Positions 40,801 through 51,300 of a stretch of DNA of 64,000 nt are shown here, piece after piece. The DNA is from Gymnogyps californianus (lineage: Eukaryota; Chordata; Aves; Accipitriformes; Cathartidae): positions 14,129,001 through 14,193,000 of the forward strand of contig NC_059476.1 in the NCBI RefSeq assembly GCF_018139145.2. The letters are read 5' to 3'. The notes under the pieces are model-generated. The model did not search any database. It was given only the letters and a program-made list of their open reading frames with translations, and was not told the origin of the DNA. The stretch's first letter is position 1; every line of letters starts with the position of its first letter. Made by a program: the position numbers and the translations under genes.

Positions 40801-42440
40801 ATTCTAAGAAAGAAGCACTTGATTGCAAATAAGCTACACTCCAATTAAGAAATGCAGCTGAACTTTACACCAACGAGCAAATCAGAAGAGCATCCTACCT
40901 ACTTATCTTCCCCACCTATGGCCTCACATAGAACAGGTGTTTAGGGTAAAGGCAAATAGATATTAATAAAAAGAGACACATGGGAAATATGTCTATGCTA
41001 TATTAACAAACCATGTTATATGCTGTGTTATATGCATGACCCTAGAAAATTCCTAGTAAGCCCAAAATTCTGCTAAACACAGCTGAACCTTCAAAACAGC
41101 TGAAAGGTTACCAGAAGGTGACTACCACATTTAGGTAGCCACAAAACCCCTCCAAAATCACTATACTAAAACAAACATCCCAGCTCCAAAAATCAGTCCA
41201 AATACACTAAATAAGGACAATTAAACTGACCTGAAAGCTTTAATGCACCTACTCCTTTGAAAAACGATCCAAGAAAAAACAAAACAAACACACCCAACTC
41301 TCATCTTGCTATCAGGAGAGCTGAGTGGTAAGCATTGACTATGCTAACATGAATTCGCAGCCCTGTGCTGGTTTACAAACCGTTGGCAGGCCTGGGACTT
41401 GGTGGGAATCAGAAAAAGGTGGAAAAACCTGTTACTTTGAAGCTGTAAACCAAGGGAAGCATTAGTCGCCGTTTAAAAACACTGAAATGACATGGCTACC
41501 TTCAAAAAGAAACAAACACAAGCACTGAATTCCATTAACTTACTACAGCACACCAATGAGAAGATGTTATAGGAACACAGTACATTTCCTCTTTTAAAAA
41601 GGCCACTCACTCACTCACTACTGTGTTTTGCTAAGCAGTAATATAATAGAAACACTGAATATTTGTATCTCCCAGAATTTTCACTGCAGCTTACATCAAA
41701 ACCAAACAACAACATACGTCAAGGCTCTACTCACATTTACCCAGGACAAGCTCGAATGCTATTATTACAAACATTCAGGATGACAGGTGAGGAAAAAAAA
41801 AAATCAGCTTGAGGTTCTTCCCTACAGATTTACTTTGGGCCTTTACATAATTGATTTCATACACAGCCTACTTATTGCCCACTTCAGCAAAACACCTCTC
41901 CCCCAAAAAAGTCTTAAGAAGTTCAAGCTTAACAACAAAATCACCCACAGAAACCCTTTTTCATTCAGTTCTTTCAGGGATGTTTAATTAAGAGCCATTC
42001 AGGATGCCCACTAAGAAGGGAAGCTTGAACCGCCCCCTGCTCCGTGCGAGTCCTGACAGACCGTCACGGCACCGCGGAGTGTAGCGGCACCGGGGGAGGG
42101 AGGGGGACGACGGACAGCGGAGCAGCGCGGCCGGCGGGGAGCCGCACACGGCGCCGTACCGGCCTGCCGGGAAGGCCTCACCTGATGCCCTTGGCGCGGA
42201 GGACGAGGCGCGTCCTCTGGGCGAAGGGGCAGAACCGCATGCTGTAGAGCCGGATCACCCCCTCGGGCACAGGCCCCGGTGCCGCGCTACCTGAGGAGAG
42301 AGGAGACCGTTACAGGCCTCACACACAGCGCCGCGCCCCCTCCACAGGCCGCCCAACCCCGGCTGAAGCGATATACGGCAGCCTGCCCGCCGGGGCGGGC
42401 GCTTACCCTTGCCCAGGCTGCGAGAGTGATCGCCCGCCAT
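34688..42440 (-). CDS. GSTO1: Glutathione S-transferase omega 1, complete six-exon gene
   Basis: The coding exons are 42440-42407, 42290-42182, 40429-40207, 38894-38793, 36608-36502 and 34841-34688. Each is bounded by AG and GT dinucleotides, and their phases agree. Together they give 729 nt, or 242 residues plus stop (human GSTO1 has 241). The enzyme is a cytosolic omega-class transferase with glutathione-dependent thiol transferase, dehydroascorbate reductase and methylated-arsenic reductase activity. The active-site Cys is Cys32 in [10 protein letters not shown], which distinguishes omega enzymes from the Ser/Tyr GST classes. Lys59, Val72-Pro73 and Glu85-Ser86 (YES), which hold glutathione in the thioredoxin-like half, are present. 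The helical C-terminal half carries [16 protein letters not shown], and the end [10 protein letters not shown] is the conserved omega terminus. The first exon lies in a CpG island. No frameshift or missing key residue was seen. Confidence 0.96.
36502..36608 (-). CDS. GSTO1: GSTO1 coding exon 5
   Basis: The acceptor is CACACCTCACAG and the donor is AAGGA|GTGAGT. The exon encodes [20 protein letters not shown] followed by [15 protein letters not shown]. The WPWFERLE motif is diagnostic of omega-class enzymes. Confidence 0.95.
38240..38430. repeat. Possible ancient interspersed repeat in GSTO1 intron 3
   Basis: Two short blocks of opposite orientation (ctctgctgaagttgcattac acc at 38249 onward and ctgatttcagcagagctaca near 38396) resemble the 'ttcaatggagttacaccactgtaac' sequence that recurs in old sauropsid LINE/SINE tails. 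The evidence is weak: no complete consensus can be laid out. Confidence 0.25.
38793..38894 (-). CDS. GSTO1: GSTO1 coding exon 4
   Basis: The exon is 102 nt, 34 codons, phase 0 at both ends. The acceptor is TTTGTATAG and the donor is GAAGAG|GTAAGAG. It encodes [20 protein letters not shown] and then [14 protein letters not shown], part of the helical domain. Confidence 0.92.
40207..40429 (-). CDS. GSTO1: GSTO1 coding exon 3 (glutathione-site exon)
   Basis: The acceptor is CTCTTTTAG ending at 40430 and the donor is TCAAAG|GTACTG. The split codon across intron 2 is AG|C, so residue 48 is Ser where human has Arg. The exon encodes [20 protein letters not shown], then GLVPVLE and [19 protein letters not shown], completing the thioredoxin-like domain and entering the helical domain. 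Confidence 0.95.
42182..42290 (-). CDS. GSTO1: GSTO1 coding exon 2 (catalytic Cys32)
   Basis: The acceptor is CTCTCCTCAG at 42300-42291 and the donor is CATCAG|GTGAGG. The exon encodes the omega N-terminal extension and the first beta-alpha unit, with [20 protein letters not shown]. Phase is 1 in and 2 out. Confidence 0.95.
42407..42440 (-). CDS. GSTO1: GSTO1 coding exon 1
   Basis: It encodes [11 protein letters not shown] plus one base. The donor is AAGG|GTAAGC with GT at 42406-42405. The frame is open further 5', but this ATG fits the family length and places the catalytic Cys at residue 32. The only intron before exon 2 is about 116 bp. Confidence 0.9.
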
Positions 42441-42799
42441 CGCGACGTGTTGCGATATGTTCTGCTCTGCCGCGCCGCTCCTCACCACGCCGCCACTGCC
42501 ACCGCCCCCACCCAACCGCCGCTGGCCCCGCCCGCGGGGAGCGGCCGTGTGGAGGGCGGGAACCACCGCCCCTCAGCGGGGCGCGGGCCGCTGCCGCGGG
42601 GGCGCGGGCAGCCGGGCGGGTGTGGGGGCCTGTGTGCCGGCCTGCCTCCCTCCGTCCCCCGGGGGTTGTCGGCGCCCTGCCTCAGGTGGCTGGCCCCCAC
42701 GGAGCCGGGAAAGCTTGGGTTTCGGGGGGAGGAGCGTCGTGCACGCCGGTGGTCCGTCCTTGAGCTGACCGTTATCGCCACCAGAGATGCTGACCCGCT

Positions 42800-44985
42800 C
42801 GCGGGGACAGGCACTATTAAGCTGTTCTTAATGCTGTCTTTTTTATAACCTCAGCATAACCCACCCCAGCTGGCACTCCCATTTCAATAGGAAACCTATG
42901 GCAACACTCCACCCCGTATGCCTGTTTTTTTTCAAGTGGTGCCTCCAGCAGCTGGTGGGGCACCAGGCCTCCCTCTGCTTCCCTCACTGCCTCCTCCCTG
43001 GACAGGGCCCTGTCCTGCTATGGCAGCACTGCATCACCTCTTGCCCTTCAAAATCCGATCCAATCCCACCCTGAGGATAATGAGGGTTTCTCTCTCCTGC
43101 AGCTCTTCTGCTTCATGATGAAAACCCCAGAGGAGACAACAGATAACCTAACAGATAAGGGGGTGCAGCAAAAGTTAGATTTAATTTAATTACTACCTTG
43201 CAATCATAGAGGGATTCATGCTTGCTTCTGCAAACATGACCTGTGGGAGCATCAGCGTGTACATAGAGCAAAAGAGAGAATCGAAGCACAGACTGAAGCC
43301 CTCTCCATCCCTTTTGCTCCATCTTCAGTTGAGGTGAGGGCACCAGGGCCTTCCTTGTACCAGCTTTTCCTGGGGTATAATAGTGGAAATGGAGGAGCTT
43401 TCCTCTTAATGGATTTCACAACCAGTGTCCAAGTTGATCTACGGTCCCAGAAGTAAAATGCTTCCCTTCCTGGGGCTCCACACAGTTCCACCCAGCCTTC
43501 AGGTCAGAGCTGTACATTATCAGGAAACGGCACATTTGTAGGCACCAGAGAGCTGGGGCAGCCCTTGCCGAAGGGAGGGAAAGTCCTGGCCCTCCTGGCG
43601 ATGGACATGTCTCTGTCAAACCCCCAAGGATCACAGAGGAACTGGAGCTTCCCCAGACTCATCAGTGGATCTGTGCTTGCACAGCGGGGAAGTTTTGCCT
43701 GTTGGTGACTTTTGGTTTAGTTTTGTCACTGGAGCTAGCCTCAGGCATCGTGTCACAAAGACCAATATTTTCTGTGGTGATCTCTCCTGCAGGCAAACAC
43801 TGAGATGGCCAGTAGTAAAGTGACCATGAACCACCATTATCCATTTGAATGAAAGAACAACATGATTTTTGTTAAGTCATTGCTATTTGATTATGTAATT
43901 AATAAGCAGCTCAGCAGTGAAAGGGAGTGGTGATTCGTTGCACAAGCCTGCCATGCCCTAGGCAAACAGAAGCTGTACGTAAGTTGTCCTTTGCCAACAA
44001 AATAATTTCTCCTGCCATTAAAAAAAACTGTGTTAGAGAACCTATTTGTTATTCCTCTGAGTGCCTGGCCTTAGGAAAGATTTGGCAAAATTTTGGGTCA
44101 TGAAAAAAGAGAAAATTCATTTGAAGTTTCTTTTAGCAATTAAGAACACAGGCAGTATGCTAACTCACAGCCCGGAGACAGGCCCGTAGGAACCCAAAGC
44201 AGCATCACAAGATCTGCATGCTACAATAGCCCCTCAAAGGCACCATGGAAAAATAAACCCATTTCCTCATCCTGTCTTGGTTTTGTGTGGCATACAGAGC
44301 ACCAGCGGAGACAAGAGGTAAGGTACAGGCTTGTCCTGCTGCCTCCAGACAGGAGTGCCACTCTCTATCGTTGCTCCATGGTGCTGTGAGTGCCTAGCAG
44401 TATCGCAAAACTGCACACTGCCACTGTACAGATAAGTAATAACGAACTAACGCAAGCAAGCGAGACACTGTAACTAACATTCCTCCCTTTAGGAAATGGA
44501 AAAGGAGATATTATTGCTAATTCTGCTTTTAAAATACTTGGAGGTTCTTGCTGTGTTATCATGCTAAAAGCCTTAAGTATATAGAGAAAGATCGTAGCTG
44601 TCCTTTCTCTTCTTTCCAGTGGTCAACTTCTCAGCTCTCTGAAGCTTCAGGAGCGCTTCCACATCCCGAGAAGAACTGCAGTACCTCGTGAAAGGAAAAA
44701 CACAAGAAGCAATGGGAGAGCAGGTACGGCTGTCTCACTAAGTGAAGGCCAAACGCCGCTGGAACCGGAACAGCGAGCATGCAGCCTCAGCAAGAACATG
44801 TGGGGTGGCTGAGGGAAGGAGCCCACAGTTGATCCCCCAAGGCTGATACTTCCACACCTGATAAAGCTACCTGCTTTCTAGACACAGCAGCAACGATTAC
44901 CCAGATTAAAAGCCACAGATATCAGCGACCCACGGGCAGAATTACCCCATTAGGGACAGGTCGGTGCCTGTGTGAGAATGGCTGG
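42800..44985. other. Spacer between the divergent GSTO1 and CFAP43 promoters
   Basis: About 2.2 kb of ordinary, CpG-poor sequence separates the two CpG islands. No gene, exon chain or known repeat was recognised. Short frames on both strands have no domain. Confidence 0.5.
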
Positions 44986-45193
44986 AGATGCTACAGAGAG
45001 CTCTTCATCACTTTGCATGTAGATTCCTCCCGCCCAGGACAGGAGCCCCACATGCTCCTTTTCCTACGCCTGCTGGCCCTTTAAATACCTACCCGTGCTC
45101 ATTGGTTGGCTGGCGCACGGGCGCAGGCCAATCAGCTGTCGGTTTTAAGCCTGGCGGGAGGCGTTGTGTCAGCTAATCGTAGAAGTCGTTCTT

Positions 45194-45217
45194 GTTCCTA
45201 AGAGACGAGTGTAAACA
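45194..45217 (+). promoter_or_regulatory. CFAP43: Candidate ciliary control elements: X-box-like RFX site and forkhead (FOXJ1-type) site
   Basis: GTTCCTAAGAGAC (45194-45206) resembles an imperfect X-box: the GTTCCT half-site is good, the second half has one mismatch, and the spacer is one base. It is followed at once by GTAAACA (45211-45217), a perfect forkhead core. RFX factors and FOXJ1 are the known activators of motile-cilium genes, and both sites lie within 50 bases upstream of the CFAP43 start codon. The motif match is direct; the function is inferred. Confidence 0.4.
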
Positions 45218-45239
45218 GGCTGCTGGTGGCGTGGGACGG

Positions 45240-45352
45240 ATGGAGGCGGCCGGTGAGGTCTGGAGCGCGGACCCGGCCAGGGAGGAGCCTCGCGCCGAGG
45301 CCCCGGGGGGCCGCCGCTGCTCCTCGGCCGAGGAGGCCGCGCTGGAAGTGAG
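45240..45352 (+). CDS. CFAP43: CFAP43 coding exon 1
   Basis: The ATG at 45240 sits in a good context (gggacggATGG) inside a CpG island. The exon encodes an Ala/Glu-rich leader, [20 protein letters not shown] and on to ALEV, and ends AG|GTGGGG in phase 2. The leader is not conserved in detail. The joint with exon 2 recreates RWVQG, which supports the boundary. Confidence 0.8.
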
Positions 45353-48300
45353 GTGGGGCCTGGCCGGGACAACCTGCGCCCTTCGGGCCTCCGCACATGC
45401 CACGCGCTCCTGAGCCCCTCGGCCCAGGCAGGGTGCCCGGTGTTCTGTCCTGTGCTCCCGGGGCCCAGCTCTTCTCACCTCGGGTCAGCTCTATGCAGCT
45501 GTCAGAGAATAGGGCAGGTGTAACAGGGAAAGGAAGGGAAGCTGCTGTGCTGTGGGTCTGTGTTAGGGTGGCAGGTAGTTGAGGGGAGGGGGGGGGGAAG
45601 GAAAGAAGCACTTGCACCACAGCATATAACGGGGACCGAGCCTTTGGTGGATTTAGATGAAACTTAGGTTCTCTGCCCTTAGCACAGGTAGGCTCTGCAG
45701 CGGGGTGTAAGCAGCCCTGACTAGTTTTAAGCTGGAGCTTGATGAGTTGATAAGAAGTATGGCATGAGTTGTTGTCTTTTCCTGTGTAGTGGTTCTGGCA
45801 GCATGCAATCCTGATGAACTCCTGGGGCATGCTTTTCTTCTCAGTACCAGGCCTTGTGAACCCATACAGTTCAGTTCTGTTCCACATCCATCTTCTGTTT
45901 TACCCAGACTACTTCAACCTCTAGGATCTCCCTGGCTGTTCTGTACCTCCTAAACTCCACTGTCATCATCTTCTGCCATGCCTCTTAATTTTGCTGGTGT
46001 TCTAAGTCCTCACTCCTGCCTTTCTCTCTCAGCATCTTAACCTGCATGTTGGAGACTTTCAGATTTCTATTTCCCACAAACATAACCCACACTATATATA
46101 GAAAAACACTTCTCTTCCAGAGCTCTTGGTAATCCAACAACATGCTTTTTGGTTCTGAACAAATAGGAGCTGTAGATGAATTAAGCCCTTCCTGCCCCAC
46201 CTTGGTTGAGACTTTCACAGCAATCTAGGATGTTTAAATATTTTTTCTATGTAATGGGACAGATATTTAAACTTCCTTGCCCTTTATAAGTATTTCAGCT
46301 GTTTCATCACACTTATGGCTAGTATGGGACATAGATCCATAATTATAGGTGGAGCACTTTTTAGGGGAAAGAAAATTATTTGTTCTAGTAATAGGAGAAA
46401 CAGGTGTCAGCTGTAACCATTCTGATGCTTGCAGAGTAAAAAAGATACCATCTGAAGCATGTCATTGCTATTCAGAGGAGGTCCCTTGTGCAAACTGGTG
46501 TTACTTGGAAGAGCTGTGACCCAAGTTTTCTGCTTTGTGAAAACACTATTATGAAATGAAAATATTATGTAAAATAAAAAAAAGAATTTAAGCCTCTTTG
46601 AATGTGAAGCAAAGCCCATTTCCATAAAATAGAAAAGTTTAAAGTTTGCCTTTCTTATAAATTAATGTTAGCAGTAGTAGTATGTATATCAGTTTTAGAA
46701 GAAAGTGACAAAAATTATTTTGCAGTGGGCAGTTGGAATGCTGTGTTTTGTGTCTTCAGAAAACACAGAACTTTGACAAAACTCATTGTTTCATATAATC
46801 TGTGTTGTATGAACTAGCGTTTTTCCGTGGCAAAATGCTCTGTAAGGAAATTTCCAAGCAACTCTAATTACTTTGCCCCATCTACACTTCACCAGCTGGC
46901 CAAGTTTATGACTGAAATACTTCTGACACAATGTTTATACAGAACTGGAGACAGACACAGCATAGAAAACGTGAGTGAGCCATGGCTAATTACCTGACTT
47001 GGTGTGTACTGCACCAGTCATAGCTGACATCAGATAACAGCGTGAATCCTTGTCCCCTTAAGCCTTTACTGGTTGTATAAGGATGATAAATTGCGCTGTC
47101 ATGCCATTAATTTATCCCTGCGTACATGTTTTCTAGATTTCATTTTATCCCTGCGAACAGAAGTTAAAAATACTTCATTTCCACTGATTCAGATCTAGTG
47201 TTGGAGAAAAGCATAGAGCTGGTCCTGTGAGCATGTTCATAAAGGTCTACTTATGTGCCATGGGATGTCATACATCTAGTTCTTGTCTAAAAGGTCCGGA
47301 AAAACATTCATCAGCTGAAATGTCTCCTCTTTGTTGCCATGGTATTCGGTTCATCTGCATGAGCACGTGGTCAGTGTGTTCCTGCTCCCTTCTGGCTACA
47401 GTTACTCCTCTGGTGTGTAGCGAAAGAGGCCAAGAGCAGAACCTACTCAGAACAGATAACGAGAAATTATTGCTGGACATAAATATCTTAAGAGTAGTCA
47501 TTTTAAAATGTTCCGAACTGTGAGTGTGCTGAGGCTGTAGTATAATCTTCTAGTAAGAGCACAGAGGATCAGCAGCTGAGCTGATCTTATGACTGACTTA
47601 TGTTCATGAAAGGAGCGTAAAAATGCTGCTTGCAATTGCAGAGGACAAAGATCTCTTCCAGTCAAATGCTCTTATTTGGAAGAAGAGAAGAGATGGAAAG
47701 TTTCTGAATAGAAATCAGAAGAGAAGGTGCTAACGGCAGTGTTGTACACAGAGGGTATCTGTTACACTGCTGAAACTTTCCTGCCATGCTACCAGCAGGC
47801 TAAGCTGTGGCTCAGTCAGACATCTTCACTTAGTGGTAAATGCAAATCCCTTTGATAAGAGGACCCCGATGTTTATCTGCACACTTTCTGAAAGGTAAAA
47901 ACATCTGCAGGCAGTTATGAATTTGTTGATACATTGTAAGTTCATAAGCTGACTCCTCTTCAGTCATTTATTTCAGTCCTTGTGTAACACATCCTGTTTA
48001 CATTCCGAAGTTTTACCATGTTAAAGTACTGGTACCTTTAAAGCAGAACAGTCCTCCTGGTTAGGTTCATATAAACACAAGCCATGCCTTTGTATTTTTA
48101 TTTTACAGGCATGAGATGAACTATGAAAGTGTAAAAAGGTTAAGCAAACACAATTGTGTCCCAAGTATGGCTTGTACCTGTGTAATTCTTTCAGAATAAA
48201 GGTATACACTATTGCTATTATATATGAGTACAAAAACAGAGCCTGTGAACTGGCTAACTTTATTTTTAGTGAAAACTGAAAGAAGTATAAGCATCTCTCC

Positions 48301-51300
48301 ATGTTCTTATGACAGTCCTTTGTGCTCCATCAGGGTAAGATTGACCCTATGTTTTTGGAAACACTGTACTAGTGATTCATAATACTAGAAGTTATTGTGG
48401 TTTTGCCACATTGGTATGAGGATGAGTCTAACAAATTCCAAGCATCACTTCAGTGTAACTTAGGCTACAACATTCCCTTTATCACAGTATTTTGAGAAAT
48501 GTGGGTCTTTAATCAAAGTTTTAACGTTCAGTTGCTCTTTCTTAAGGTGGGTTCAGGGATTCTCAAACAAGAACTTTCATTTTATCAACAATCAAACTGT
48601 CTGCTGCCCTTGTGGCAACTACATCCTCTTCCTGGACGTTGAAACAAAGAAGACGACAGTACTGCAGTGTCAGACTGGCCAGGTGGGAGCCTTTGCAGCA
48701 AATGGGAACAGTCAAGTGCTGGCCTTTTCAGACCGGAAGCTGAATCCCATCATATATGTCTACACTTTTCCAGAACTGAGTAAACTGACAGAATTAAAAG
48801 GTAGTGATGTGGTAACCCTCCCTGCTACCATTTCATTAAAACAATACTTAAATCATCCAGTTTCTGAAGGGTTTTTTTGATAAGACTTGAAAAACAGCGT
48901 GACAGAAAACTGTCTCATGACAAGATGTGTGGAAAGAATTTTCCACTGCACTACTTTTAGTTAGGCTCAAGCTGGGGAGAAATGTGACAATAAAAAATGG
49001 AACTGTTATAAAGAGAAAACAAATGGAATGAAAAGGAATTAATTTTAGGAAAATATAGTCAGAATAACCAAAAAAATCATACTGCAGTAGGCTCCTAAGC
49101 AGACTGCTGAAAGCCACATTGAGAAATCTGAGATGTGAGAGGAATGATGGTTCTTGCAGTTAAACTTTGGAGTCTGGGATCTAATGTAAATTTTGCCTGC
49201 TCCGTAACGTTTCTCTCCTTGGTTAAGTTGCTTACCCTATCCATGTTTCAGTTTGCTTGCCGTTTAAATAAGGATCATACTACTTGCTTATTTCATGTAT
49301 ATGAATGAAATTATGGCTGCAAAGGACTTCAGGGTACTTGGGAAAAAAATACTTTACAAATTCAAGGTATTATTGAAAAAAACTGAAAAAATTCCAAGCA
49401 GTGATACATAGGGAACATTTTTATGATCAAATCAAAATGATAATATGGAGTGAAGCAAAGGAATCGGGGGCCTGAAGAATGTCTTTGAAGAGTTAAAGTA
49501 GATATAAAGGAACCAAGAAGAGTACTCTATCTGTGATAGTATACAGTAAAGTCCGGGCAATTAAAGACCATGTTTTTTATTTTTACATTGCAGGTAATGC
49601 TCAGCTGGACTACACCTTACTTGCGTTTAGTTGCACAGGCCCATATCTAGCCAGTTACTCTTCAATCCCAGAGTTTGTTCTTTCAGTATGGTAAGAGTAA
49701 AAAAAAATTCTCTAATACCATTTACATTTAATTCATATTTTTTTGTGTGTGCAGTTTTAGCATAAATTAAGTTAACAGATGTGGAAGACACACTGGTTGC
49801 CTTCATCTCTTTTTTTTCCTGATTGATCATTGTCAGCAAACTTTCTGTACCAAATCTGCTGTTTATTTTCTAGCATTAGTAGCCACTAGTCAGAGTGACT
49901 GTTACTTTGCTACAGCTATCTTCTACCTTCTTCAAAATTTTGTGTTTTGGGGTACTTCTAAAGTCTTCAGCATCAGTTAATTATCTGTTTACCCTTGGAA
50001 GTTGACTACCATGCTGTTTGTGAAAGAAAGTTGCCTGCTGAAAAGAGGAAAAGCATTCTAAAGCCGATTTCTACTTTTTTGCCCCCCTGGACCCTTTAAT
50101 AGTCCTCTTAATTACTTGTGCTTGATCTTAGTTCTGTCTTACAGTTTTGCTCAGTGATTACACTACCATGGGTCACTGGGTTAGATCATAATTTTCTGCT
50201 CATTATCATGAAAAAAAATGTTACATAACACGGTGCAGATACAAAAAGTTAGAATATTTGATTTTTTTTAATTGTTCTGTAAAAATATAATCCTGCTCTT
50301 GCCTCCATTGCCGGCAAGCTTCCATTGACTGTAGAGTCTAAGCACTTCTTCAAAACAAATGGGGAGGGTGGAGTAGGAGGGAGACAAGCAAGAACATGTA
50401 AGGAATATTCTGTATACTCCCAATTTAATGATGACCTTTTCTTGTACAATGATTAGTGAAGAGGCAGAAACTCCTGTAACTTCAGAATTTTAGTAATGAT
50501 AGTAGATACTATTACAGATGCCTCTTCTTTATCTCTTATGAAGAAGAATAATGTTTGCTGTGAACTCTGATAGTATGCAGTAGTTCAGGAAGGATGTCTG
50601 TGTGTGTATATCAGTAGAAACCAACAAGACAGCCTCACTGGCCTGAAGAGCTTACATGTTTGTCACTTACAGCAGAAATAACACAAATGATCTAATGTGT
50701 TCATTGTGTGCACTTAAACAAAAATCCACCATCTTGAAAGACTTCCCTAGATTATTCTTGAAATATCTAGAAATGTTTAAATGCTTTAAAGTAGTGACAA
50801 TTTCCAAGGCCAAACAATTTAAACCTATTTGAATCACCATATGACTATCAGCAGATAATTGTCATAGAAGAACCATCCTACATTCCAGTCAGAAAGAATT
50901 TAGTAACAAAATAGAATTACATTACAGTATTAAACTTAGAGTTTATAATAACTTCAACAGAAGTGTGTGAATTTACTGTGAGATCAGGACCTTCGTTTTT
51001 GCAATTGGGTTATATTGTACATTCATTGTAGAAATGTGTGTGTACAGATGAAAGAAATCTCAATGTTTAGCATTCTTAATGTGTCATTACAACATGATGG
51101 TTGTACAGTCCCTGTATTTTAAGCAGATAGTTTGGAATCAGAGGTATAAGAGATGTTTTGAAAGTCTCAAAAGATAGAAAGCTTATAGATAACTAAAAAC
51201 TGCCTTTCATCTGAGGTATTTTATCCCTAGATCTTTATTCTTTTCTGTTCAAAGGAGAGGCTTAATGCCAGATTCTTTTTCAGATACATATATAGTTTCA

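Larger units (their letters stand above)
42040..42790 (-). promoter_or_regulatory. GSTO1: CpG island covering the GSTO1 promoter, exon 1 and exon 2
   Basis: This stretch is visibly C+G-rich with dense CpG dinucleotides, in sharp contrast to the AT-rich flanks. It contains GC-box sequences (ccccgcccg near 42527) and no TATA box in front of exon 1. This is typical of a housekeeping promoter firing leftwards. The transcription start should lie shortly above 42440. Confidence 0.75.
44990..45440 (+). promoter_or_regulatory. CFAP43: CFAP43 promoter region and CpG island
   Basis: CpG-dense sequence surrounds the CFAP43 start (strongest 45150-45440). It contains two CCAAT boxes in opposite orientation (ATTGG at 45101-45105 and CCAAT at 45128-45132) and no TATA box at a usual distance. 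It fires to the right, away from GSTO1, so the two genes are divergent across about 2.8 kb. Confidence 0.65.

Noticed and set aside
42441..42566. In-frame upstream extension of GSTO1 exon 1 (earlier ATG at 42566)
   Set aside because: It is low-complexity Gly/Arg-rich sequence from the CpG island. The ATG at 42440 gives the family length and puts the catalytic Cys at position 32.
42279..42848. 189-codon plus-strand frame across the GSTO1 CpG island
   Set aside because: It is antisense to GSTO1 exons 1-2 and arises from high GC content; the Pro/Arg-rich translation is not protein-like.
45198..45887. 229-codon minus-strand frame over CFAP43 exon 1
   Set aside because: GC-rich shadow frame opposite the CpG island, with no conserved features.
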